DNA of 64,000 nucleotides from NCBI RefSeq assembly GCF_026210795.1, contig NC_089437.1, forward strand, positions 2,294,001 through 2,358,000. Reading direction: 5' to 3'. The notes under the pieces are model-generated. The model worked only from the letters and a program-made list of their open reading frames with translations, was not told where the DNA came from and ran no database searches. Below are positions 45,507 to 56,800 of this stretch, piece by piece. The translations under genes and the position numbers were made by a program. Origin of the DNA: Rhizophagus irregularis (taxonomy: Eukaryota; Glomeromycota; Glomeromycetes; Glomerales; Glomeraceae). Within the stretch, counting starts at the first letter, position 1; the number at the start of each line of letters is the position of its first letter.

Positions 45507-48500
45507 CTATATAGCGTTATAATAAAAATCATTATATAAATAATATACATTAGTTTCGTCATGCTCTCCATCATAACAACCTATTTTGCATTGATGTACA
45601 AAATGTACATTTGGTTGATGATCTACCCATTTAATTGCATAAATGCGCCGCCAAGTTCGATCTGTCAATCTTTGAAATCTATAATGTGAACAATCCAATT
45701 TTGGATCATTAATTCCTAATGAAACAAACCAATTCAATAGTAAAAAAGGAATTAGTTGTTGATTTTTTTATGAATAAAAATAGCTTGAATTTTTGCGTAT
45801 GAAGTTGTTATTCTTAAATTAGTTTCACCATCACTTGATATATCTTCCAAAACGTCTACAATATCACCAACACGAAGATTTACATCAACTTGATCGTCCT
45901 TATCAACTATAGTATAACTAATACTTTTGAAGTATTTGATCTTTCGTGTTGCTAGATGTTCAGTACAACCAAGTTCTTCCTGATATGCATGTATAAGTTC
46001 TGCTAATAAATCATCATTAAGAGATTGTTCAAGATTAGCAGCTTGCAATTCATACTTATTATACTTTCCTTGAACTCTTACATTAATAAAATTTTCATGC
46101 ATACACGTTATTTGTGAAATTTCATCTTCTTGTTCTAAATTAGTTATAGATGGTAAAATGTACCATGAGTCAAGAAGTGAACGTACACATTGATCTTTTG
46201 ATAGTATACTAAAATTAAATTGTGCTGTTCCATTATATCTTTCATCAACGCCACCATCTAATAAAAATCGTAATGTTTGCAAACAATTATCATATCGTAC
46301 AAAGTCCATTTCAATATTTTTCTTATTGGAGTGAGGAATAATACCTTTGTATATTCTATGAATCATTTCTTTCGTAGAGACCGCTGTATTTATTAATGTT
46401 GCAAAATTTTTTGCATGCATAACAAAGTGGCGTAAAATGTAAAAGTTCGGTAATTGAGAAATATTAGGAAAAATCTATATTTGCAAAACTTGTTAATAAT
46501 ATATTTGTAATATACATGTGACTTTATGCATGTGACTTACCTTTGCAATTTGCATAGCCCATTGCATAATTCTTTGTTGCAGATCATTATAACCAATTTC
46601 AGAAAATTCCTTGCGAAATATGAAGAATGCCATTTTGGAAAAAGATACTCATAAACGTATGAGTTGATCTACTGTATGATTTTTTGTAATTTCGCATACT
46701 TTAATTAAATGTTCAACAAATGCCTTATTTAACATTGCAGTATTAGATATTGCTCGATAAATTAAAAATGGCATAATCATACACAGACAAAGACAATCAG
46801 AAAAAAAGTAAGATCCTAAATGGGTAATTGGATTTTGTTGACGTGACCAAGTTGGAGGAAATTCAAAGTTATGCCAAATTTCCAAAAATGCGTTTTCTCC
46901 TATTGTAGAAAATGTTTGAAATGTTGCTTGAAGCATTTCTCGTGCTAAGCCACCCACACAATGAAATGCATCATGTGGACATTGAAGATAACGATCACGC
47001 GTAACTTTATCAAAAATAGAAGGTTTTTTCCGAATACCAAATTCTGTAGCAAGTAGATCTCGTTCAGTTTGAGATTGAGCATTCCTTACAGTAGCAAACT
47101 GCAATGTAGTCTTGTGATGATATCGTCCATTTCTTATAATATCAAAAGCAATATCATGTAAGTTATCACGGTAAATCATACAGTTACGGCATCCATAATG
47201 TGCATTATGATTTTTTATTCCTGCCTATTCATTGCCCTCCAGTAAGTCACTAGTAATAACTCCTAATCCACCTGCAATCCACACTTCTTGATTATTAATT
47301 TTTAGTTCATAACCATGTTCAAGTTCCTGAATATTACTAATAAGTGGTTGAAGTACTTCATCAGTTGTAGCTACGAAAGGGATAAATCCAATAAGAAAAT
47401 GATTTTTGAGCTTCCGGCGAAGTTCTTGTTTCATATTGCCAATCTGTAAATAAATGCCACCAATTGCATGATAGGCATTGCCAATGTAAATATCAAGAAA
47501 GAATTTAAATATTGGTAAATCACGTGGAGGATCCTGAACGGTAGTATATTCAACAGGATGATGATGTCGTAAATCAATTGGTCGTGTAGTCCATCAGTTA
47601 TCTATATAATATACGATTTCTTCAATAGAATATTTATAATTAATAGGTGGTTCGTTAATGTCCATTAACCATACATTTACTTTGGACTTAACATTCGCAA
47701 GACTAATAATAATTGTATTATCCGTCATCCACAGATATCCATTTTGAGAAGCAACATTTCTTTGTCTGGATTTGAGTATTGAAGGTAATGAATTAAATTC
47801 AAGGATGCATTCAATTTTGAGGCAAGTATCTTGAGAATTATCAACGCGAAGTATTAATATAATTTGACCATGACACATCTTGCGTGTACGTGTATCATAA
47901 TACAAGATGAAATCACCAAGATTGTAAACTACCAAATTATTATATTGTATGTGAATATAATTAATAATTTTATTTAAGAATTTAATTAAAAAGAATATAC
48001 AACACTTACCATTATTTAATTTGACGTTTACATCACCAAACAATGGAGATTTGTGCCAATGATCCCCATGCCATATTTCGTGTTTGTTTTCGCAATATAT
48101 ACCTGGGCCGAAGTACATATGCTCACGTAGCTGTGGATTTGATAACACACGATGAAGAATATTTTTTAAAGGAAAAATTAAAGCTTGACGCGTGGGATTA
48201 GATGTTGATGGTGCATTGCAATTGTTAATGGTAACGGTATGTCCTTTGAATGGAAGAAGTGGTAGGCCATCACGATATTTTTTAACAGTTGAAAGTGATG
48301 ATGGCACATCTTTCGGATTGAATTCAGGATGTTTGACAATATTCGCGAAATCTTTATATGCTTCTAATCCTAATGTAAACCAATTTAGTGTAAATTTTAT
48401 TATCAATAACATTAAAATAAATATTATATTAAATGTTTACCTATTTGATGCTTTGTAATCCATAAAAACAACAAGAATATAGTGAAGTTTGTAAAATATG

Positions 48501-48885
48501 GTCCCGTGCTTCCAGAGAAGTAATATTTTGTCTTATTGCCATCATATTCTTCTTGCTCATCAAACTCACTTTCAGTATTACCGAAATTACTAAAATCATC
48601 AATATTATCATTATCACCATCGTCATTGTCATAATAAAAGTTCTCGTTTAGTTGTAGTTGTGGTGATATAATATTTTCTTCTTGAATATACTCTTGTGCA
48701 TCCAAAGAGTCTGAATTCGAATTACCAGTATTTGCAGAAGTTGTTGCATCATCTAACCTCGTATGACGAGATATATTTGAACTGGAATTTTTCGTACGTG
48801 ATCGTTTAGGTTTGCGCAAACAAAAATCAGAGTCATGATGTTCTTGTTGATCAGCTCTAGTTTGTCTTAGATTCATATTATTCAT
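45507..48885 (-). pseudogene. Plavaka transposase with three in-frame stops and one frameshift
   Basis: Four exons, 48441-48885, 48010-48369, 46541-47928 and 45507-46474, span about 1053 codons. Plavaka signatures appear in order: an acidic leader, GPYFTNFTIFLLFLWITKHQ, the HPEFNPKDVPSSL and LPLLPFKGHTV region, MYFGPGIYCENKHEIWHG, YHAIGGIYLQIGNM with LKNHFLIGFIPF, and the CPHDAFHCVGGLAREM segment. Stops lie at 47594-47596 (TGA), 47225-47227 (TAG) and 46649-46651 (TGA); each is one C-to-T transition from CGA or CAG. A 1-nt loss in the homopolymer run at 45763-45769 shifts the last 80 residues; counting one more A restores the frame. The C-terminal part contains a DNLRVGDIVDVLED-like segment and WRRIYAIKWVDHQP. 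Confidence 0.88.
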
Positions 48886-49138
48886 ATTTTAAATAAAAAG
48901 GGTAAGATTATATGAAAAGAGATATATTTAAAAAAAAGTTTGTATTTGAAAAAAAAAATAAAAAAAAGCGAAAAAAGAAAAAGATTGTGGGAAATTCCAA
49001 TCACCTTGAGTCTAAGTCTATTTAAGTCTATTTATAGTTAAATTGATCTGATCGTTTATCAAAATTGCGTATGATTTTATAGTATTTAGCTATCAATTAA
49101 AAATATATATATATATTTTAATCTCTCCTTTATTCAAA

Positions 49139-50660
49139 ATGACTAAAAAGAGAACTACAAGAAATACAAAACGCTCTATAACTAAAAAAGGTTCTACTAG
49201 TACTTTACCTCTTAACATTGAAGTTGAAACTACTTCAACTGTATCTACTCTTGCAAATACAACTTTTCCAGAAATACCTTCTGTAGTCATTGATGATCTT
49301 GAGTCAGAGATGTCGGAAAAGAGGGTTTAGAGAAAGACATTACGCCAAATATGACGAAAAAAATGGGTATTGTTTGTTATAATAATATAACAAATACAAT
49401 TAAGAAATTAATTCAATTTATCTATAGCAAAAAAAAATCTAAATGAACTAAATGATAATACATCAGATTTTTTAAGTCAACCAGATAAACGTGTAAAGCT
49501 GAATTATAGAAGAGGTTTTTTTTTTTAAAAAAAAATTGTAGATCTGTTTTTTCATGTTTGACAAACTTTAATTTGTAGAAATCGCCAAATATAACCAAGT
49601 AACTGATCAACCGATTTCACACAAAGTCCCAATAACTGAATATTTGGTAGATGATTCAAATCATTGCACAATACCTACTGACGAAACAGAAACAACAGAT
49701 AGTGATGATAATACTAATACAATCTGACAGCCATCTTCTACCACAGAAGACCAAAATTCAGCGCTTAAGACATTACTTACTTCTAATGATTTGGTACCAT
49801 TATTTGCTACGTTTTTTAAAGCAATGGTTTCAAGCATATCTGCAGAATCTGCAGAAAAACTGATGAATACCGATCCCGACCATAGTAATACAACTCCGAG
49901 TAATAATGTAAGTTTTCACTTATTTCGGGATTTATAAAATAAAATTTTAAATATTAATTGATCTTTATATACTAGAATCGGCTTGCAACTTTATTTATAA
50001 ATGAGTCTAAGGTTCTCTTTCTTCGTATACGAAAGCCACCTCCAGAACTGATTTTAACATTGGCCAGGGAATGTGCACGACATCTTGAAATTACTGAACT
50101 AGATGCTAATAAAGCTAAGCAGAAAGGTTGTGGATGGTTCGCTACATGGAGAGTACGATTGTATAATGAATGTACTGAATTGGCCTTTAGTTTCTTAGAC
50201 AATTATAAGTAAGTATTATTTGTTATTATTTTTGCTCATTTTCTAAATCCAATATAATAAATTAACTGCAAAATTAATTTGATATAGCGTATCTATGGAT
50301 GATCTTCCAAATTCGTCACACCTTCGAAATTTCGTGAGCGCAGATGACATTACTAATATTTTCGAGCCACAATTAAAACAAGTTAGAAGGGACTCTTTGC
50401 TTGAAAACTAGTTATCATGGAATGCATTAAAAAGCTATCTGGCAGAAGTTACATTGACTATGATACACTACTTTGTATGTAAAAATATTGACCGCAACAG
50501 ATATAATAATTCTACAAAAGGACAACGTGCGGGATGGAGAAATGCTATGTTAAGTGATTTGCATTCTCTTGATCGTATTACAATTGATATACGTGTTATT
50601 TCTGAAAGTGGGGTAACACTAGCACAAAATTTGAATATTCGTAGTTATGTATCTTTGTAA
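49139..50660 (+). pseudogene. Second Plavaka-element gene, unknown function, with two stops
   Basis: Starting at the ATG at 49139, exon-like blocks encode a basic Thr/Ser/Lys-rich N-terminus, then KKNLNELNDNTSDFLSQPDK, then an acidic Ser/Thr region (TDETETTDSDDNTNT). The conserved-looking C-terminal half follows: FLRIRKPPPELILTLARECARH, KQKGCGWFATWRVRLYNE, MDDLPNSSHLRNFV and STKGQRAGWRNAMLSDLHSL. Introns of GT-AG type are seen at about 49915-49976 and 50211-50287. In-frame stops TGA 49725-49727 and TAG 50409-50411 are each one C-to-T change from CGA and CAG; the first exon also needs a small frame correction near 49325. I do not recognise the family. Its place opposite the transposase suggests an accessory transposition or regulatory protein. 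Confidence 0.65.
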
Positions 50661-51439
50661 TAATTGATTACAAGCTTGCTATATATTACGTATTATTAAT
50701 ATTAATATAATTTATAAAAAATTATTGTAATAATCAATTACCAGTTTTCTATATATGATTTTATTAATGTAATATAACAATTTCATATTAATAATAATAA
50801 CAATTGCAATACAATTTCATATTAATAATATAATCATTGTGATATAATTTCAAATTTATTGATTTTATTATTAACAATATTAATAATGTATTCATTACAA
50901 ATATATTGTGAATTATTAATTAAATTGTTTTGAAATCATGATTTGTAATACTTTTATTAGCCCTTGTGATATAATCTTTGTAATTAATTGCGAAATATAA
51001 AAAAACAATTTCAACCATTACAAAATAATGTCAGTATTACAAAAGTATAATAAGAATATTATAAAAGTATTTCAAAAAAATAGCCATTTTTAGTAAAGTA
51101 CCATTAAACCCTTAGAAAATCTTTTTTCTCTTGCAAAATTACATATATTTTTGCTATTAAAACTATATATTTATCCAAACTTTTAAAGGATCTCAAAAAA
51201 AGTTCATTTTTTAACATAAACTTCTTGTATATACGAAGAGAAAAAAAAAATTTCAAAAATGGAAAATTAACTTTAGAAACTAGTAGAGTACATGATGTTC
51301 TATCAAATTACTTAATTTGTATGGAAGTTACATATTAAAATTGATGGTTTATCATAAAATGAAGTGACTCAAATATGGTTACATGAATTTTTTTTAATAT
51401 GAAAATGATTTGCATATTACATGCACGGTAATTGTTATT

Positions 51440-52103
51440 CTTTTCATTTAGCTTATGATTTTGATGAAAAAACAAATAGTACATCTAGTTGAAATGAAGA
51501 TTAAGAATATAATGAACGATCTAAAGGTAAAAAATGGAAACAATATGAAGAAGAGGAATGGGAACAAACTAAAGAAAAAGAACTAGAACAATCTGATGAA
51601 AAAGAATGATAACAATTTGATGAAGAACAGAATCAATTTGATGATGATGAATGGGATCAATCTAATGATGAAAAATAAGATCAATCTGATGAAGAAGAGC
51701 AGTATCAATATAATAATAAATGGAAACAAGTCTAATCAGAAACAATTTGACAATAATGAATATATATAATGTGATGATAATGAATGAAAATGATCTGATA
51801 ATAAAGAACAAGAACAAGAACGATTTGACAATGAAGGAGTTGAGAAAAGTAGAATGAAACAGAAAGATAGCAAAGTTAAGTTTGCTGAAGATGATTATGA
51901 ATTAAAACTGTCAAATTTACATTCTCTAATTTTATATCTTAGCCATACTGTTATTCAAGAAGTTTGGGGTGTAATAACTATCAAAAAAAATAAAGAACAT
52001 TTCATGATATTATATGGTTGCTAATCATTTGTGTACATATATGTGGCTCGTAATAAGAGGATTTGTTTGCCGTCACTTCTTTTCAGTGATGTATAAAGAA
52101 AGA
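51440..52103 (+). pseudogene. FAR1/MULE transposase relic, acidic-repeat and SWIM-finger fragment
   Basis: A degenerate acidic repeat rich in Glu, Gln and Asp (EEEEWEQTKEKELEQSDEKE-like) with many stops is followed by LILYLSHTVIQEVWGVITIK and KEHFMILYG. After a frameshift comes RGFVCRHFFSVMYKE, the second half of a SWIM zinc finger as in other MULE transposases. No catalytic core is left. Confidence 0.7.
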
Positions 52104-52790
52104 CAAATCTCTAATCTATAATCTAAATAACTGAAGTAGCAGCTTACTTACTGATATGAAATAGCAAATATATTCCATGAGATAACATATTATACTAAAA
52201 AAAAGGAATCAGTAGTAAATCTACAAATTAATTAATCAAAGTAAAAAAAAATTCTGAAAGAAACAAAAATTTCTATTTACAAAAAAATAAAAATAAAAAT
52301 TAAATTTATATTAGATAAAAAACTAACTTCTCATATATAGATCAAAAATAAGTTGTCATTTGAATCCTGTATTTCGTAACTTTTAGCATTTTCTTTAATT
52401 CTGTTACTTCACAATTTTCTCTTAAAGATCACAAGAAAACTTTTTCTTTTTATTTTATTTATTATTAAACTTGCAATTCTGGTTGGAAGAGCCTCTTGAG
52501 TTATTTTTCTTCTTTTCTCAATCTTATTATAGTTGAATATTCAGAGGAATTCTGTTAGTACCCATAGCTTTATCTTTTATCTTTAGAATTGGAATAAATT
52601 GATAAATTGGAATTTTGTAAATTAAATATATATATAATTAATAATGAAATTTAATTTTTAGAAAAAACTTTTAATTTTTTTATTACAATTATTTAAATAT
52701 TACTTAAATTTAAAATAATTTAATAAATTTGAGATTTAGCATTTAATAATTTTAAATTGAATTTTAAGATTTAAATTTAAGTAGCTTAGT

Positions 52791-53000
52791 AGGACCCCAC
52801 CTATTACTAAAATATATTATCGATAGAAATTTCACTTTTATATGAAATCTTACCTTAAATTCTATTGGTTAATTAACTAAAAAAGAAAAAATCATAACAA
52901 TATAACATAAAATTTCCTTTTATAGTAGGATTTTCAAAGAATTTTATATGTAAACCTTACTTTAGGTTATAGGATCTATCTTAATAGTAGGCATGGTCCT
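52791..53000. mobile_element. hAT-like miniature element of the AGGACC family (copy 2)
   Basis: The 210-bp element begins AGGACCCCACCTATTACTAA and ends with the inverse of AGGACCATGCCTACTATTAA. The exact 8-bp duplication is AGCTTAGT (52783-52790 and 53001-53008). Its interior matches 42172-42396. Confidence 0.9.
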
Positions 53001-53300
53001 AGCTTAGTGGCTGTTTTAATTTTAAAAACCTTATATATTATAAATATAATTTTTTTTTTTAATTTATTATTATCATTTTTCATTTTTTTTAGTATAATAC
53101 AGTAGGTGATCAAAAGTATACAGACACTTTTCAAAATGAAAAAATTTATATACATAATAATAAAATTAAAATAAAAAATTAAGTTAAACATATTCATTAT
53201 GTCTTTATTTATTAAACTTTATTAAACTAGATAAAAATTTATTGATAAATTTCATTTTTATTTGTACCTTAATTCTATGAGATATGTAATTGATCAACTA

Positions 53301-53815
53301 AGGTTGCTTGTCTAAACAGGACCGGGAAAACTATATATAAAGGTCACCGGAAAAAAATCAGAAAATCATATATATGCGAACCATCTTATGATTGGTCAAT
53401 TGGCTATTTATTTACATGTTTTCGCTCCAAAAACAGAAAAAGGAAAGATCTTCACTCAAATTTTCTTATTCTTGTGAACCAACATGTGACTTTTATTAAT
53501 TATTTTTACGGTGACCTTTTTGAAAATTAAATATGGGTTCGAACCAAGAAAACCGGTGACCTTTATTAGTAGTTTCCCGGTCCTGTCTAAACCTCTTCAA
53601 AATTCTACGATTAGTTTTGTCAAAATTTTACTATAGATTTATTATAGTTTTGGCAGAGTTTCAGCAGTTTCAGCATTTATAATAAGTTTCGGCAGTTTCG
53701 CCTTTCTCCAAAGTTTCGCCAGTTTTTTAATATAACTTTAATATAGTTTTGGCAGAATTTCGCTTTTCGGTGAAATGCCATTTTGCCTAAACCCCTAGGT
53801 TTCGGCAAGCAACCT
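53301..53815. mobile_element. TA-flanked miniature element, AGGTTGCTTG ends (copy 2), interrupted
   Basis: Same element as 32758-32986, with perfect 10-bp ends AGGTTGCTTG/CAAGCAACCT and TA at 53299-53300 and 53816-53817. It is split by the hAT-like element at 53318-53584. Confidence 0.88.
53318..53584. mobile_element. hAT-like miniature element with AGGACCGGGAAA ends
   Basis: The 267-bp element has inverted ends AGGACCGGGAAAACTA and TAGTTTCCCGGTCCT, followed inward by AAGGTCACCGG/CCGGTGACCTT. The exact 8-bp duplication GTCTAAAC (53310-53317 and 53585-53592) lies within the host element, so it inserted after that element. Confidence 0.9.
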
Positions 53816-53819
53816 TATG

Positions 53820-55045
53820 ATCGACATTTAAAATATACCAGAGAAATATATTTTATGCATTTTTTTTAATATACTTTTCAAGTATTTTATCAAGAAATTT
53901 AATATAACATGCAAACATAATGTAAATAATAAAATTTTGCATAAGTTTATTAGCTCAATGTAAGGTAATTAAGTAAAATTTTACATGAGTTTACAGAATT
54001 TGCAAAATTCGTATAAATTTAAGATTTATTAAGAATATTTCAGTATCTAGTGATTGGATTTTTATGATCTTAGATTTATTAGATCCGCCTCATTGGGATT
54101 ATTCGAATTATAATAAAATAACAATTGTAAAATCAATATTTGGCACACAATTATATTTTAATTATTTAGAATTATTTTATAATATATTTTGATTCAATGA
54201 TCAGATTTTTGCGATGTTTAGCTCATTAGATTTGTCTCATTAAGACGATTCAAATGATACTAAAATCATATTAATTAGAACGATATTGATTAAGTTACAT
54301 CATTTTCAAATTTTGTGAACCGCATAATAAAATTAGAATAATTTATGCCATAGATAGTTTCATATTTTTAAAAAATTCTGATAAATATAAAGCATAAAAA
54401 TTTGTTTATTATGATTACAAATATTAGGTTATAAATTATTTATATCACATTAATACATAATTTTTTGCATAATTTGGTAAAACAAAGTGTCCTTATACTT
54501 TTAATCACCTACTGTACTACTATACTATACTACATATAATATTTATTAAAATAAGTTTAACTTTCATTTAATAACTAATAAGTTATAATTGTGTTAATAA
54601 TTTTATAGTATTCATAAACCATAAACCAGTATTTAGTTTACTAAGATTCTAAATAATTCTACTTTTTTAAAGAATTTTTTATTTATTATTATTATCATTT
54701 TCATAAGTACAATTTTAAATAACTGATTAAAAGTATTAAAAATAATAATTTTATTAAAATAAAAGATGGTTCTTATTAAATTTTCAAAGGTATTTAAAAA
54801 AACTAAAATATTTGAAAAAGATTTATATATAGAAATAATTAAATAATTTTATTTATAAAAATGAATGATATTTTTATTTTTTTTTTGATTTTTTCATTTT
54901 TTATTAATACTTTCACCGACAGCTACCAAAAATTCTGCTAGACAGTCTAGACTTTTTTCTTTATCATTATAGACTGGCATAAAATTAAAATATTCTAGAA
55001 ATATAGATCAAAGAAAATTTATAGCAGGTTTAATTCTAATATTAG
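53820..55045. other. AT-rich non-coding stretch with two dispersed hairpin motifs
   Basis: No gene is seen. Decayed copies of the CGTCTCATCAAGACG/TCGAATGG motif occur near 54088 and 54226, each followed by a TAAAAT stretch as in the better copies at 15.2 kb. Confidence 0.5.
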
Positions 55046-55047
55046 TA

Positions 55048-56341
55048 TAGTGATATCTTTATAAATGCACTCTCTATAAGTGTACTATACCCTTTCTATA
55101 TATACTCAATAACTTGATTCCAAGCTTAGAATTTAAAGCTAAGTGTACTTCCTATATATATATATATATGTTCTACACATGCAAGTAATTCTGAATCCCA
55201 GATATATTGAAGTACCTCTATAAATATATTTATGTGACTATTGACCAATTAGTGATAGCTGTTTAATTACTATTAATTTTCTTAAAAATAGATAAATTTA
55301 TTTTAGACATTAGATAGTTCATAAAATATGTTAGTTTCTATTGATTTAAAATGTATTAAAGTATTTTAAATTTAAATAAATAAAAAGAAACCTTTGAATT
55401 AAAAGGTTTGAAAGATTTTTAATTGTCTATTTTTATATTGGCTGTTCTTTAAATGTACACTCTTCCTAAATGCACATGTATAGCCAGTTCTGAGGTGCAT
55501 ACACTTATGAAAGTATTACTATATTAAACTTTTTGACAATTTTTTTAAGGGTGTAATCCATTAGCATAGTTTAACCAGATTGATAGGTTAATTATTCTTC
55601 TTTTATCAAGTCTTGTAATAAATCTGTAGTAATAGCTTTTTCACAGAGGCAGACAAGACCAGCATGCCTGTCAAATAATAGAATTATAAAAGAAAAGTAA
55701 GTGTTAGATTTTGATTTACCATGATTCTCAATTCATAGTCATTTCCAAACTCATTATATAAGAACTGTAATTTTGGTTCATGAATGGTTCATTAACATTA
55801 AATGGTAATGTAGTTACTTTATTTGAACTTAAATTTAGAATACTGAATGTGCTAATGGTGATAATAAATCAGAGAGAATAGCTTGATTTTGAGCTTTTAA
55901 TGTCACAAAAATTTCTAAGCACAAGGATCTAACATCATCATTCGCCTCATACAATTTATTGAACTTAATACATTAGTGAAATTATTAGGAGAGTTGATAA
56001 CCAATTCTTAATAAAGTTAAAATAACTGATTGATTTGAGGTCAATGTTAGAAGAGAATCAGACTTGTCAAATGAAAGAGGGAACGAAAAAGGAGGGAGAA
56101 CGAAAGGGATCATTAAACTGGTATCTAACTTGTTGCACCCGTGTGGGCTTTCTAGAAGTTCATGATCATACATGGGACCTTAATAAAAATTTGAAAAAAC
56201 ATGCATTTAGAGAGGGAGTGCATTTAGAGAAGGAAATATTATATGATCTCTATATACTTGGGACTGAGTAAGAGGGTGCATTTAGAGGAAAAATATATAA
56301 TACGTGCACTTAGAGAGAGTGCACTTAGAGAGAGTTGACTG
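55048..56341. mobile_element. pogo/mariner-like element(s) with GTTGACTG end, degenerate
   Basis: The right end GAGAGAGTTGACTG at 56341 with TA at 56342-56343 matches the ends at 14616-15577 and 33576-33810. TAGTGATATCTTTATAAATG at 55048, also after TA, is a diverged left end. An internal inverse end TAGTAATACTTTC closes at 55521 with TA, so the region could be one 1.3-kb element or a 474-bp element (55048-55521) next to a truncated one. Frames such as 56035-56271 are not supported as genes. Confidence 0.6.
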
Positions 56342-56608
56342 TATAACTAATTCATCATCAAAATCATCAAAATAATTTTTAAACAGTTTATGAATTTCCA
56401 TTACCATACTGTTTTTACTTGGAAAAGAAAAACTTAGAGAGAAAGTTTGAGGGTATATGCTTCTAAAAAACTTTCCGAGTACATCGGACTTATTGGACTA
56501 TGACATACAGTATGTAAATGGAGTATTTATAGATAACAGGCTTATCTCATTGTGTATGACGTATACACCGATGGATTTTATACTTTTTTATACTTTTTTA
56601 TACTGGTG

Positions 56609-56797
56609 CCCTGTAAAAAAAATCGATCCGTTTTTTATATTCCGTCTTTTTTCCGTAAAAGGCTCATATTTCCAGTAATTAATAACCTTATATCACGGAA
56701 TTTATCGAATTATTTACATTTTCCGTGAATGGATCCGCGAAAGGCTCATTTTTACGGAGTTTTTAACAGAAATAATGGATAAAATTTTTTTATAGGG
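56609..56797. mobile_element. CCCTATAAAA-family miniature element, 189 bp
   Basis: The ends CCCTGTAAAAAAAAT and ATTTTTTTATAGGG are flanked by the 3-bp duplication GTG (56606-56608 and 56798-56800). The interior has inverted TTCCGT/ACGGA motifs (TTTTTTCCGTAAAAGGCTCA). It is related by ends and duplication length to 3189-8759 and 32278-32727. Confidence 0.8.
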
Positions 56798-56800
56798 GTG

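Larger units (their letters stand above)
45202..51098. mobile_element. Plavaka-type DNA transposon, 5.9 kb, two genes
   Basis: The inverted ends CTTTGCTAAAAATAGCTATT and TAGCCATTTTTAGTAAAG (right) are flanked by the 2-bp duplication TA (45200-45201 and 51099-51100). Two-base duplications fit the CACTA/CMC group to which Plavaka is assigned. The transposase gene (45507-48885) is on the minus strand and a second gene (49139-50660) on the plus strand, sharing a 250-bp divergent promoter region. Subterminal regions at both ends are rich in TTATAATTG/ATTACAAA repeats. Confidence 0.9.

Noticed and set aside
45752-45754. TAA as a genuine nonsense mutation in the Plavaka transposase
   Set aside because: The stop is explained better by a 1-nt loss in the homopolymer run at 45763-45769, because the downstream 80-codon frame lines up in the other phase.
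53530-53560. tRNA-like B box (GGGTTCGAACC)
   Set aside because: A single palindromic match inside a hAT-like miniature element with no A box, acceptor stem or anticodon arm; not a tRNA gene.
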